In this document: piece by piece, positions 35,179 to 43,327 of the stretch
Position numbering within the stretch: the stretch's first letter is position 1
Layout of the letters: every line of letters starts with the position of its first letter
Assembly: GCF_002332425.1 (NCBI RefSeq)
Contig: NZ_NRGS01000011.1
Coordinates: 186,001 to 250,000, forward strand
DNA from: Brachybacterium alimentarium
Lineage (GTDB): Bacteria; Actinomycetota; Actinomycetes; Actinomycetales; Dermabacteraceae
Length of the DNA stretch: 64,000 nucleotides
Direction of reading: 5' to 3'
Translations under genes and position numbers: made by a program
The notes under the pieces: generated by a model
The model's database searches: none
Seen by the model: only the letters and a program-made list of their open reading frames with translations
What the model was told of the DNA's origin: nothing

Positions 35179-35487
35179 CCACGTCTCGTCCGTGCCGTCT
35201 GACGCGTCGACAGGAAGCCGCTGCTGCGACGCGTCAGACGGCACGGAGGCTCCGCTCGGGCCGGCCTGCACCATGCACCCAGCACCCAGCACCCAGCACC
35301 GAATACCGTGCGTGACGAGCGTGAGAGTCACCGGACACGCACCGGAGTGGACGCGTCGTGCCGGTGGCAACCCGTGGCGCAGTCCGGACGGTGGGACGGA
35401 CCGCTCGTATGCTGGTCCGACGCCACGCGCTCACGCATCGGTGCCCGAGGGAGCGCAGGCAACACATCCGATCCGCAGGAGACAGCC
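35179..35487. other. Intergenic region with strong inverted repeat
   Basis: These 309 bases lie between the DyP gene and the FGGY kinase. They contain a 20-bp inverted repeat (35190-35246) and, at about 35274-35300, a short CACCCAG tandem (three copies). No gene is supported. A GCAGGAG ribosome site precedes the kinase. Confidence 0.6.
35190..35246. repeat. Perfect 20-bp inverted repeat, 17-nt loop
   Basis: CCGTGCCGTCTGACGCGTCG at 35190-35209 is exactly repeated in reverse complement at 35227-35246. It begins 11 nt after the DyP stop, so it can be a terminator, but it lacks a T tract and is unusually long. Confidence 0.9.
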
Positions 35488-36975
35488 ATGCCTCGCTTCA
35501 ACATTTCCGCCGACGACGCCCACGGCCCGCTGGTCGTCGGGATCGACATCGGCTCCGGCGGCACGCGCGCCGCGGTGTACGACGTCAGCGGCCGCGAGGT
35601 CGGCAAGCTCACGCACAAGGAGCCGCACGAGTTCACCGTCGGCGCCGACGGCACCAGCACGATCGATGCCGACGTCGTCGTGCGCGAGATCCGCGACTCC
35701 CTCGCGGCGGTCCTCGGGGGCGACCTGCCGGGCACCGTGCGCGCGATCGGCTTCGACACCTTCGCCTCCTCGTTGATCGCGGTCGACGCCTCCGGCAATG
35801 CGCTGACCCCCTGCATCACCTACGCGGACACCCGCTGCTCGGCGCAGGTCGACGTGCTCGCGCGATCGCTCGACGTCGATGACCTCCACGAGCGCACCGG
35901 TGCACGGATGCACTCCTCGTACACCGCGCCCCGGCTGGTCTGGCTGCGCCAGGCGCATCCGGACGTCTTCGCCCGCACCGAGCGCTTCATGGCGCTGGGC
36001 GAGTACGCGGCGCTGAAGCTGCTGGGCACGAGCGCGCTGGGCACCGCGTCCGCCGCCTGGTCGGGCATGATCGATCGCCGCACCGGGCAGTACGTCCCCG
36101 AGCTGCTCGAGGCCGTGGGCGTGGACCCCTCGGCAATGGGCACGGCGCTGGATCCGTCCGACGCCCTTCCCGTGGCCGGCACCCCCCTGGCCTCCGAGTT
36201 CCCGCAGCTGAAGGACGCCGTCTGGCTCCCGGTGATCGGGGACGGCCTGGCCGCGAACATGGGCATCGGCGCGCTCGGCAGCGGCACCTGGGGCATCTCG
36301 ACCGCGACCTCCGGCGCGATCCGTCAGCTCCTGGACACCGAGATCGCCTCGCTCCCCAGCGGCCTGTGGGCCTATCGCGTGGACCAGCGACGCACTCTCG
36401 TGGGCTCCGCGATGAGCGACTGCGGCCGCGTGCTCGACTGGGCCCGCTTCCAGCTCGGCATCCCCGAGGACATCTCCGAGACGGACACCACGACCCTGTT
36501 CTCGGCACCGCCGTCGGCCGGGACCCCGCTGGTCATCCCGTTCTTCTCCGGTGAACGCGGCACCAAGTGGCGCGGTTCCTCGCGGGCCCTGTTCGCGAAC
36601 GTCGGCGCCTCCACCACGGCCGAGGACATGCTGCGCGGCGCGATGGAGGGCGTGGCGCTGTCGTTCCTGCGCATCGCCGAGCAGATGCGCGAGGCCGGCG
36701 GGGAGCCCGAGCGGATCGTGCTCTCCGGCGGTATGACCGAGGCGATCCCTGCCTGGCTGCACCTGCTCTCCGACGCCATCGGTGCGCCGATCGACCACGT
36801 CGCGGTGTCCCGCTCGACCATGCGCGGCTCCGCCGTGATGGCCCTCGAGCAGGCCTCCCCCGACACGAAGGTCGCCGAGGTGCCGGTGCTGAACCGGGTC
36901 GAGCCGGTCGCCGAGCACACCGAGTACTACCGCGAGCGTCTCGAGCGCTTCGAGAAGCTCGCCGACCTCGCCTAA
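35488..36975 (+). CDS. FGGY-family carbohydrate kinase
   Basis: This is a 495-residue protein of normal length. The N-terminal GIDIGSGGTRAAVYD forms the ATP/phosphate loop, and the IGFDTFASSLIAVD and GALGSGTWG segments follow. The C-terminal signature GGMTEAIPAWLHLLSDAIGA is typical of the gluconokinase/xylulokinase branch. It phosphorylates a sugar or sugar acid in the cytoplasm. Location near the glucuronate operon and a sugar porter makes gluconate or a related acid plausible, but specificity is not provable. GCAGGAG lies 6 nt before the ATG. Confidence 0.85.
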   Translation: MPRFNISADDAHGPLVVGIDIGSGGTRAAVYDVSGREVGKLTHKEPHEFTVGADGTSTIDADVVVREIRDSLAAVLGGDLPGTVRAIGFDTFASSLIAVDASGNALTPCITYADTRCSAQVDVLARSLDVDDLHERTGARMHSSYTAPRLVWLRQAHPDVFARTERFMALGEYAALKLLGTSALGTASAAWSGMIDRRTGQYVPELLEAVGVDPSAMGTALDPSDALPVAGTPLASEFPQLKDAVWLPVIGDGLAANMGIGALGSGTWGISTATSGAIRQLLDTEIASLPSGLWAYRVDQRRTLVGSAMSDCGRVLDWARFQLGIPEDISETDTTTLFSAPPSAGTPLVIPFFSGERGTKWRGSSRALFANVGASTTAEDMLRGAMEGVALSFLRIAEQMREAGGEPERIVLSGGMTEAIPAWLHLLSDAIGAPIDHVAVSRSTMRGSAVMALEQASPDTKVAEVPVLNRVEPVAEHTEYYRERLERFEKLADLA

Positions 36976-36981
36976 CGACGC

Positions 36982-37002
36982 GCCGCAGCCGACCGCTGCG
37001 GT
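36982..37002. terminator. Short hairpin terminator between kinase and MFS gene
   Basis: CCGCAGC-CGACC-GCTGCGG forms a 7-bp perfect stem, extended by a G-T pair. It lies between the convergent kinase and MFS stops. Confidence 0.5.
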
Positions 37003-37034
37003 GGGGCAGTTATCCGCGGGACGCGGGCCGCGCC

Positions 37035-38558
37035 CTACCCCCTGCGCTCGTCGGCCGTGCGCTCGTCGGCCGTGCGCTCGTCGGCCGTGCTCTCGTCCGC
37101 GTCCTCCTCGTCGTCCTGCTGCGTGAGGGGTCGGGCGATCGCCTCGAGCCCCTTGCCCTCGGCGGCGACGCCGAGGAAGACGGCCACGATGCCTGCGGCC
37201 ACCATCAGGCTCGCACCGATCCCGAAGGCGATCGCGGTGTCGATCGGTTCGCCGGTCTCCACCATCTTCGAGAACAGCAGCGGGCCGCTGATGCCGCCGG
37301 CCGCGGTGCCGATCGCGTAGAAGAAGGCGATGGCCAGTGCGCGGGTCTCCATCGGGAACACCTCGGAGACGGTGAGATAGGCCGAGCTGGCGCCCGCGGA
37401 GGCGAAGAACAGGGCAACGCACCAGCAGGCGGTGAGCGTCACTGCGGTGAGCATCCCCGCGTTGAACATCCACGCGGTGGCCAGCAGGAGTGCACCCGAG
37501 AGCAGATAGGTGCTCGCGATCATCTGGCGCCGGCCCCAGGTGTCGAAGAGCCGCGACAGCAGCAGCGCGCCCAGGAAGTTCCCGGCCGCGATCACCGCGT
37601 AGTAGTAGCCGGTGCTGCCGGAGGGGACGTCGTAGAAGGTCGAGAGGATCGTCGCGTAGCCGAAGGTGATCGAGTTGTACAGGAACGCCTGGCCGATGAA
37701 CAGGGAGAAGCCGAGCACGGAGCGCTTCGGGTACGTGCGGAACATCGTCGAGGCGATCTCGCCGAAGCCGATCGAGTGCCGCTGACGGATCTTCATGGAG
37801 CCGCTCGGCTCCGGGAACTCCCGGTCGGTGGCGGCGCGTACCTCGCCCTCGATGCCGGAGACGAGACGCTCAGCTTCTTCCTCGCGCCCGTGGATCACCA
37901 GCCATCGTGGACTCTCCGGCACCGTGCGGCGCACCAGCAGGATCGCCAGGCCCAGCACGAGGCCCAGGGCGAAGGTGAGGCGCCAACCGATGTCGATGGG
38001 GAAGATCGAGGTGTCCAGGGCGACGATGGAGAGCATCGAACCGCCCACCGCGCCGAGCCAGAACGAGCCGTTGATGATGATGTCCACCCGGCCGCGATGG
38101 CTGGCGGGGATCAGCTCGTCGACGGCGGAGTTGATCGCCGCGTACTCGCCGCCGATGCCGGCACCGGTGAGGAAGCGCAGGATGAAGAACATCCAGGCCT
38201 CCGTGGCCAGGCCCGTTCCGGCGGTCGCCGCGAGGTAGAGGATCAGGGTGACCATGAACAGCTTCTTGCGGCCCAGGCGGTCGGTCAGATAGCCGAAGAA
38301 GAGGGCACCCAGACAGGCGCCCAGCACGTACATCGCGGCGCCGGTGCCGGAGGCCTGGGCATCGGTGATGTCGATACCGCTGCCGGACTCGGACAGCCGG
38401 GTGGTCACATTGCCGACGATCGTGACCTCGAGGCCGTCGAGGATCCAGACGGTCCCGAGCCCGATGAGGATCTTCCAGTGCCATCGCGACCAGGGCAGGC
38501 GGTCCAAGCGTGCCGGTATGTCTGTCGTGACGGTCTTCAGCTCGGTGCGCGCCATCAT
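37035..38558 (-). CDS. MFS sugar-porter-family transporter
   Basis: This is a 507-residue, 12-helix transporter. The N half has the loop 2-3 motif GYLTDRLGRKKLF and RFLTGAGIGGEYAAINS; the middle has RRTVPESPRWLVIHGRE (PESPRWL, the sugar-porter hallmark); and the C half has DTWGRRQMIA. It should import a sugar or related organic acid by proton symport. It starts with two adjacent ATG codons after GGAGGAGGG; I use the outer one. The tail ends in a DESTADERTADERTADER repeat coded by 15-bp units. It converges with the FGGY kinase and may bring in its substrate. Confidence 0.87.
   Translation of the reverse strand: MMARTELKTVTTDIPARLDRLPWSRWHWKILIGLGTVWILDGLEVTIVGNVTTRLSESGSGIDITDAQASGTGAAMYVLGACLGALFFGYLTDRLGRKKLFMVTLILYLAATAGTGLATEAWMFFILRFLTGAGIGGEYAAINSAVDELIPASHRGRVDIIINGSFWLGAVGGSMLSIVALDTSIFPIDIGWRLTFALGLVLGLAILLVRRTVPESPRWLVIHGREEEAERLVSGIEGEVRAATDREFPEPSGSMKIRQRHSIGFGEIASTMFRTYPKRSVLGFSLFIGQAFLYNSITFGYATILSTFYDVPSGSTGYYYAVIAAGNFLGALLLSRLFDTWGRRQMIASTYLLSGALLLATAWMFNAGMLTAVTLTACWCVALFFASAGASSAYLTVSEVFPMETRALAIAFFYAIGTAAGGISGPLLFSKMVETGEPIDTAIAFGIGASLMVAAGIVAVFLGVAAEGKGLEAIARPLTQQDDEEDADESTADERTADERTADERRG
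37044..37088. repeat. 15-bp in-frame tandem repeat in MFS C-terminal tail
   Basis: Three exact copies of GCGCTCGTCGGCCGT (plus-strand reading) encode TADER units at the C terminus of the MFS protein; a partial fourth copy follows. Confidence 0.93.
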
Positions 38559-38863
38559 GCCCTCCTCCTCGACCGCGGGCCATCGCCCGCCGACTGCGCC
38601 CCGGCGCGTGCCCCGCTCCGGTGGCCGTGCCGCGAGGTTATGCCCGACGGCGGGGCCGGACCAGCACGGCAGCCGTCCGCCCCACCGTGCGAATGACCAG
38701 GCCCGGAGCAATGCCGCCGATCAGAGCGGTGATCGGGAGCATTCACAGCGCGCTGACCGAGCGGTCGCGGTGAGCGGCGCTGTGGAGCCCGCAAGCACGC
38801 CCTCTCGCTGGCCCGCACGCAGTGCACACTGGCTCTGCTCCTGCCCAAAATCGCTACTCCCCG

Positions 38864-38909
38864 GTTATGAGCATCTGGCTTCCACCCATGGAACCAGCGC
38901 GCACATAAC
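38864..38909 (-). repeat. 46-nt hairpin element, copy A (inverted relative to copy B)
   Basis: Begins GTTATGAGC and ends CGCACATAAC; read in the reverse direction it starts GTTATGTGC and matches copy B (40227-40272) at 34 of 46 positions, both exactly 46 nt. The apex CCATGG(G/T)TGGAAG is shared, while several stem bases differ but still pair (CTGG/CCAG here). A GGGCTAC motif lies on its inner side, 10 bp from the hairpin. Confidence 0.85.
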
Positions 38910-38924
38910 TCACCGGTAGCCCTG

Positions 38925-38981
38925 CGGGCACGGGCACGGGTACGGATAGGGGCATGGGCACGGGCACGGGGGCACCACGTT
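38925..38981. repeat. CGGGCA/CACGGG hexamer array
   Basis: Degenerate six-base units (GGGCACGGGCACGGGTACGG, later GGGCATGGGCACGGGCACGG) run over about 57 bases next to hairpin A. A cleaner array of the same hexamer recurs at 44562-44590. Confidence 0.85.
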
Positions 38982-39100
38982 GCGAATGCACGAGCACCAC
39001 GTGGCATGCACGGAGCACAGGCCCCTCCACAGGGGCTCATCATCCACAAGGCGGGCCTCCGAGCTTGCTGCTCTCGCGGCGCTCCCTAGCATCCAAGGTC

Positions 39101-40006
39101 ATGACACCCCGCTGGTCCCCCAACCCTCGCAGTCTGTACAGCCGCGCCGAGCTCTTGGCCTGGGGCGTCCATCCGCGGCGGCTCGCCTCACGTGAGTTCC
39201 ATGAAGCTGTTCCCGGCTTCTTCACCCCGTCAGCCGCCCCGGCCTCTCTCGAGCTTGCGGCGAGAACCCTGCAGCAGAAGGCCGTCCCCGGTGCGGTGAT
39301 CAGTCACGCCTCCGCAGCGGAGATGCTCGGACTGCCCCTTCCCCGGCACCTGGAATACGCCACGTCTCGAACTGTGCACTGCTCGGTCCCCACCGTCCGC
39401 AGGCGCCGCTCGGGCCACGGAGCGATCATGCATACGACCGCGGACGATCATCCGGCCTCACGCATACGGGGCGTGCGTCTGAGCGCGCCGGTGACCATGC
39501 TCCGCGAGCTCGCCGGGATGCTCGACCATACGCAGCTCGTCGCTTGCTGCGATCATCTCGTCGGCCCTGCGTCTCGCGTGAGGCCACGACTCTCACTCGC
39601 CGACCTCCGGCAGCTGGTGCACGAGGCCACGGCGGGCTATCGAATCAACGACGTGCGAGCTGCGGTGAGGGATTCCCGAGAGAGGGTCGAGTCGCCCAAG
39701 GAGACCGAGACACGGCTGCTCCTCCGAGAGGCTGGCTTCGCGGAGCCGGTCGTGAACCTGACCGTCCGTGCACCGGGCACTGGTGAGACCTTCCGGCTGG
39801 ACCTCTCCTATCCCGAACAGAGGCTGGCGATCGAGTACGACGGATTCTGGCACAGCACCGACAGAAGACGTCACCGCCGTGATCGACGTAAGGACGACGT
39901 GCTGCACGAGCTGTCGTGGAACGTCGTGCGGCTCGCGGACGCCGATCTGGAGAGCCCCGGGATGTTCTTGGGCCGAATCGCGCACCTCGGTGCTCCGAGA
40001 ACCTGA
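39101..40006 (+). CDS. DUF559/Vsr-like endonuclease-domain protein with AbiEi-like N terminus
   Basis: This is a 301-residue protein beginning MTPRWSPNPR. The N-terminal half (SLYSRAELLAWGVHPRRLAS, VISHASAAEMLGLPLP, RIRGVRLSAPVTMLRELAG) resembles actinobacterial proteins with an AbiEi-type DNA-binding region. The C-terminal part is a PD-(D/E)xK-type DUF559 domain with Glu203, FRLDLSYPEQRLAIEYDGFW (Asp234, Glu245, Asp247), His251 and a WNVVRL strand. It probably binds and nicks DNA, but no biochemical role is known. The gene is bracketed by two inverted 46-nt hairpins. TAGCAT lies 8 nt before the ATG. Confidence 0.72.
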   Translation: MTPRWSPNPRSLYSRAELLAWGVHPRRLASREFHEAVPGFFTPSAAPASLELAARTLQQKAVPGAVISHASAAEMLGLPLPRHLEYATSRTVHCSVPTVRRRRSGHGAIMHTTADDHPASRIRGVRLSAPVTMLRELAGMLDHTQLVACCDHLVGPASRVRPRLSLADLRQLVHEATAGYRINDVRAAVRDSRERVESPKETETRLLLREAGFAEPVVNLTVRAPGTGETFRLDLSYPEQRLAIEYDGFWHSTDRRRHRRDRRKDDVLHELSWNVVRLADADLESPGMFLGRIAHLGAPRT

Positions 40007-40041
40007 CGCCGGGAAGCCCCCAGGGACCGGCCCGCGCCCGC

Positions 40042-40226
40042 GCTACCAATCAGTGCTGGCACGAGTCGCTGGCGGGCTACCTCCCAGTTCCGGACGCCAG
40101 ACACCGCCGGGCTACCCCGCAGTGGCGGGCGCCACTCAGTGCCGGGGACCGGTCACCGCCGGGCTACCACGCAGTGCCGGGGACCAGTCACTGCCGGGCT
40201 GCCTGCATGCGCCGGGCTACTCACCA
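40042..40226 (+). repeat. Degenerate ~35-bp tandem repeats led by GGGCTACC
   Basis: GCTACC or a close variant recurs at 40042, 40076, 40111, 40163, 40198 and 40216, usually as GCCGGGCTACCnCnCAGTgCCGG. Spacings are 34, 35, 52, 35 and 18 bp. The last unit runs straight into the left arm of hairpin B, and the units look like partial copies of the hairpin's flank (GGGCTACTCACCAGTT). Confidence 0.75.
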
Positions 40227-40272
40227 GTTATGTGCACCTCTCTGCCATGGTTGGAAGAGAGGTGCACATAAC
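40227..40272 (+). repeat. 46-nt hairpin element, copy B
   Basis: Perfect 17-bp inverted repeat: GTTATGTGCACCTCTCT and its complement enclose GCCATGGTTGGA. It is the exact-length counterpart of copy A in the opposite orientation, so the pair bounds a 1.4-kb unit carrying the DUF559 gene. Confidence 0.95.
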
Positions 40273-40412
40273 TGCTGGGTAGGCCTGGGTAGGCCCAGAG
40301 CAGCCCCGTGATGGACGGGGCGAAGGGTCGTTGCCCCGCACTGGCTTCGTGGCTGGTCACCGCCGGAGTCACGGAGTCACGGACGGGGCCACCGCCGGAG
40401 CCCCCGCCGGAG

Positions 40413-41684
40413 TCACGGCCGGGGCAGGCGGAGCTCCTCGGCGACGACGGCTGCGACCAGGGGGTCTCCGGCGGGCACGTCGAGCAGGGCCAGCAGAGCG
40501 GTGACCCGCTCGGTCGGGTCCTCGATCGCGGCGGCGGTCGCGATCTCGTCGGCCCTGGGGTCCTTGACCTCGGCGCCGGCGCGCACGCGGTCGGTGACCC
40601 AGGCGGTCCAGGCGGCGACGGCGGCGACCTCTCCGGGGGCCTTCTCCGGGCCGCCGAGCTCGGCGATCACCGGCAGGGCGCGCACGGGGAGCTTCACGGA
40701 GCCGTCGGCCGCGATGCGGATCAGGTTGTCAGCGAGGCGCGGGTTGCGGAACCGTGCCTCGAGCGCGTCCGTGTAGGCGTCGAGGTCGGCGGCGGGCAGG
40801 TCGAGCGTGGCCCGGGCCTCGGACCACAGCTGCTCGACCAGGGCACGCACCTCGCGGTGGCCGATCGCCTCGTCGACCCGCTCGACGCCGGCGACCTGGC
40901 CGGCATAGGCCATGAGGGTGTGGGCCCCGTTGAGCAGGCGCAGCTTGCGCAGCTCGTGGATCTCGAGATCGTCGGTGAACTGCACGCCGGCCTTCTCCCA
41001 CTCGGGGCGGCGGCCGCGGAAGCTGTCCTCCACGACCCACTCGGTGAAGGGCTCGGTGACGACCGGGACCGTGTCGGCGAGGCCCGTGCGCTCCTGCACG
41101 AGATCGGCTGCACCCTCGTCGGCCGACGGCGTGATCCGGTCGACCATCGAGGAGACCACGTCGACATGGTCCTCGAACCAGGCGCGGGTGTCCTCGTCCG
41201 CCGCGGCGAGCACGGCCTCGCGCAGCACCTCTCCGTTGCCGGTGAGGTTGTCGCAGGAGACCAGGGCGATGGGCTCGGTGACCCCGGCCTCGCGGCGGGC
41301 CTTCAGGCCCAGCGCCAGGCGAGCCGGGGCGGAGGTCGCGGGGTCGTTGCCGGCCGCGTAGCCCTTCTCCGTGATGGTCAGGGTGACCACGGCGGTGAAG
41401 GGGTCGGCGACCAGACGCACCAGGGCGTCGACGTCGTCGGCCGGGAACACCTCGTCGATCACGTCGACGATGCTGACCTCGTCGTCCTCGGCGCCGCGCA
41501 CGATCAGGCCGTACTGGCCGCTCTGCGCGTTCAGCGCGTCGGCCATCGCGGCGGTGCGACCGGTGAAGGCGCTCACCGACCAGCTGCCGGCGCGCTGCGT
41601 GGCGACCAGGGTGTGGGCGCGGGCGAAGTTGCCGATGCCGAGGTGGACCAGGCGGCCCTCGTCGGAGGGGCTGGGAGCGCTCAT
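40413..41684 (-). CDS. Mannitol dehydrogenase-family oxidoreductase (fructuronate/tagaturonate reductase-like)
   Basis: This is a 423-residue protein. The NAD-binding N terminus has the family signature VHLGIGNFARAHT and VVTLTITEKGY; the catalytic region has the conserved VSCDNLTGNGEVLREAVL, and ELRKLRLLNGAHTLMAYAG with the active-site Lys and Asn/His. Coupled by ATGA to glucuronate isomerase, it most likely reduces D-fructuronate to D-mannonate (UxuB role). Mannitol or altronate as substrate cannot be excluded. No mannonate dehydratase is in the window. Confidence 0.82.
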   Translation of the reverse strand: MSAPSPSDEGRLVHLGIGNFARAHTLVATQRAGSWSVSAFTGRTAAMADALNAQSGQYGLIVRGAEDDEVSIVDVIDEVFPADDVDALVRLVADPFTAVVTLTITEKGYAAGNDPATSAPARLALGLKARREAGVTEPIALVSCDNLTGNGEVLREAVLAAADEDTRAWFEDHVDVVSSMVDRITPSADEGAADLVQERTGLADTVPVVTEPFTEWVVEDSFRGRRPEWEKAGVQFTDDLEIHELRKLRLLNGAHTLMAYAGQVAGVERVDEAIGHREVRALVEQLWSEARATLDLPAADLDAYTDALEARFRNPRLADNLIRIAADGSVKLPVRALPVIAELGGPEKAPGEVAAVAAWTAWVTDRVRAGAEVKDPRADEIATAAAIEDPTERVTALLALLDVPAGDPLVAAVVAEELRLPRP

Positions 41685-43120
41685 GAGTTCTTCTCTCCTG
41701 CGGCGCCGAGGCGGAAGACCTCGCGCGGCTGCTGATCGGGCAGGGTGGCGACGAGCTCCAGGGCATCCTCGTGCCGCATCCGGTGCTCGGCGACCAGTCC
41801 CGCGAGGTGCGTCGCGTCGAGGCGACGGGACATGTCGTGGCGGGCGGGGATCGAGCAGAACGCCCGGGTGTCGTCGATGAATCCGCTGGTGCGGCTGTAG
41901 CCGATGGTCTCGGACACGGCGCGGCGGTACCGCAGGATCGCATCGGGCGCATCGATGAACCACCACGGGGCACCGGCGTACACCGAGGGGTACACGCCGG
42001 CCAGGGGGGCGATCTCGCGGGAGAACACGGTCTCGTCGATCGTGAACAGCACGGTGCGGAAGTTCGGGTCGTGGCCGACGTCGTTGAGCATGGGCGCCAC
42101 GTGGTGGACGAAGTCCACGGCGACGGGGATGTCGAAGCCGACGTCGGGCCCGAACTTCTGGAACATCTTCTCGCTGTGGTTGCGGTACACGGCGGGGTGG
42201 AGCGTCATGACCAGGCCGTCCTCGGCGGCCAGGCGGGCCTGGTCGCCGAGCAGGTGACGGCGCAAGGCGACGGCGTCGGCCTCACCGATCGTGCCGCCGC
42301 GGGCCTGCGAGTAGAGCCGACGGGCGTCCTCGAGAGGGAGGCGCGCGGTGCCCGGATCCATGTGGGCGTGATCCGAGGAGACGGCGCCGTGATCGCGGAA
42401 GTAGAGGCGGCGGGCGCGCATCGCCTCGTGGTAACCGTCATAGGTGCTGACGTCGACCCCGGCGGCCTCGCCCAGGGCGTCGCTGAGGCCAGGGAAGTCC
42501 GAGCGCCCGGCCTCGAGGTACTTGTCCGGACGGAAGGTGGGGATGACCCGGCCGGTGAAGGCGGCGTCGGCCGCGAGGGCGTCGTGCGGGGCCAGGTCGT
42601 CGGTCGGGTCGTCGGTGGTGGCCATGACCTGGATCTTGAACTGGTCGAAGAGCGCACGCGGCCGGAACTCGGGCCGGGTGAGCTTATCGGCGAGCTCGTC
42701 GTACATCGCGTCGGCCGTGCGGGGGTTCAGCACCGTGGTCAGGCCGAAGACCTCGGAGAACTCGTGCTCCATCCAGTAGCGCGAGGGCGTGCCGGCGAAG
42801 GCGTGCCAGTGCTCGGCGAGCAGGCCCCAGGCCTTGCGGGAGTCCTGCTCGTCCAGCGGGCCGCGGCCCACGCCGAGGTCGGCGAGGTCGACGCCGCGGG
42901 CGTGCAGCAGGCGGTTCACGTAATGGTCGGGCGTGATGAACAGCGAGGTGGGGTCGCGGAACGGCTCGTCGTCGAGCAGCAGGCGGGGATCGACGTGGCC
43001 GTGCGGCGAGACGATCGGCTGATCCTTCATCTCGGCATAGAGTCCACGCGCGATGTCCCGCACGGCGGGGTCGGAGGGCAGGAGGCGATCAGGGTGCGGC
43101 ACATAGGCGTCGTTGCTCAT
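41681..43120 (-). CDS. uxaC: Glucuronate isomerase
   Basis: This is a 479-residue protein of usual UxaC length. Typical sequence is present: PIVSPHGHVDPRLLLDDEPF near the N terminus with the metal-binding His residues, then WMEHEFSEVFGL, YFRDHGAVSSDHAHMDPGTA, and the C-terminal GYSRTSGFIDDTRAFCSIPARHD. It isomerises D-glucuronate to D-fructuronate (and galacturonate to tagaturonate). It is first in the operon with the oxidoreductase, and a LacI regulator gene lies just upstream on the same strand. Confidence 0.95.
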   Translation of the reverse strand: MSNDAYVPHPDRLLPSDPAVRDIARGLYAEMKDQPIVSPHGHVDPRLLLDDEPFRDPTSLFITPDHYVNRLLHARGVDLADLGVGRGPLDEQDSRKAWGLLAEHWHAFAGTPSRYWMEHEFSEVFGLTTVLNPRTADAMYDELADKLTRPEFRPRALFDQFKIQVMATTDDPTDDLAPHDALAADAAFTGRVIPTFRPDKYLEAGRSDFPGLSDALGEAAGVDVSTYDGYHEAMRARRLYFRDHGAVSSDHAHMDPGTARLPLEDARRLYSQARGGTIGEADAVALRRHLLGDQARLAAEDGLVMTLHPAVYRNHSEKMFQKFGPDVGFDIPVAVDFVHHVAPMLNDVGHDPNFRTVLFTIDETVFSREIAPLAGVYPSVYAGAPWWFIDAPDAILRYRRAVSETIGYSRTSGFIDDTRAFCSIPARHDMSRRLDATHLAGLVAEHRMRHEDALELVATLPDQQPREVFRLGAAGEKNS

Positions 43121-43160
43121 GCCCCCATGATGGCGCGAGGGGGCGCGGGCCGCCGCCCTG

Positions 43161-43175
43161 TTGTCACTGGTTGCC
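43161..43175. promoter_or_regulatory. Candidate LacI-family operator 1 (uxaC promoter side)
   Basis: TTGTCACTGGTTGCC lies 40 bp upstream of the uxaC start. A 13-of-15 match (TTGCCGCTGGTTGCC) occurs in the upstream region of the LacI gene (44455-44469, opposite strand). TGTC and GACA flank this copy, giving weak dyad symmetry. Confidence 0.45.
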
Positions 43176-43221
43176 GACAGAATCGACTCGCGAGCGGCTG
43201 ATCCGGCAGGTCAGAGGCCCC

Positions 43222-43305
43222 GCGTCAGAGCGTGCCTCTCAGAGCGTCCGCGTCAGAGCGTGCCTCTCAGAGCCTCCGCGTCAGTGGCTCCGCATCAGGG
43301 CCTCC
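43222..43305. repeat. 14-bp tandem repeat between uxaC and lacI-type gene
   Basis: Six units, imperfect but in register, run 43222-43305: GCGTCAGAGCGTGC, CTCTCAGAGCGTCC, GCGTCAGAGCGTGC, CTCTCAGAGCCTCC, GCGTCAGTGGCTCC, GCATCAGGGCCTCC. Alternating types suggest a 28-bp higher-order unit. The array lies in the uxaC upstream region. Confidence 0.9.
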
Positions 43306-43327
43306 GCGTCGGAGGCGTGGCGCGTGC

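Larger units (their letters stand above)
38559..39100. other. Intergenic region with hairpin element A and hexamer repeats
   Basis: No gene is supported in these 542 bases. The region contains the 46-nt hairpin at 38864-38909, a (CGGGCA)-type hexamer array at 38925-38981, and TAGCAT (39087-39092) as a candidate -10 for the DUF559 gene. Confidence 0.7.
40007..40412. other. Intergenic region downstream of DUF559 gene
   Basis: No gene is supported. It contains the degenerate ~35-bp GGGCTACC repeats (40042-40226) and hairpin B (40227-40272). From 40340 a GCCGGAGTCAC motif recurs four times with variation (a further short repeat) up to the end of the uxuB-like gene. Confidence 0.7.

Noticed and set aside
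38925-38981. Hexamer array considered as a telomere or replication origin
   Set aside because: Short, degenerate, GC-rich and with no DnaA boxes or rep gene around it.
40413-43120. Uronate genes considered as a mannitol operon
   Set aside because: uxaC is unambiguous and coupled to the dehydrogenase, so uronate use is more likely than mannitol.
43222-43305. 14-bp repeats considered as a CRISPR array
   Set aside because: Repeats are contiguous without spacers and differ gradually, as in a slippage array.
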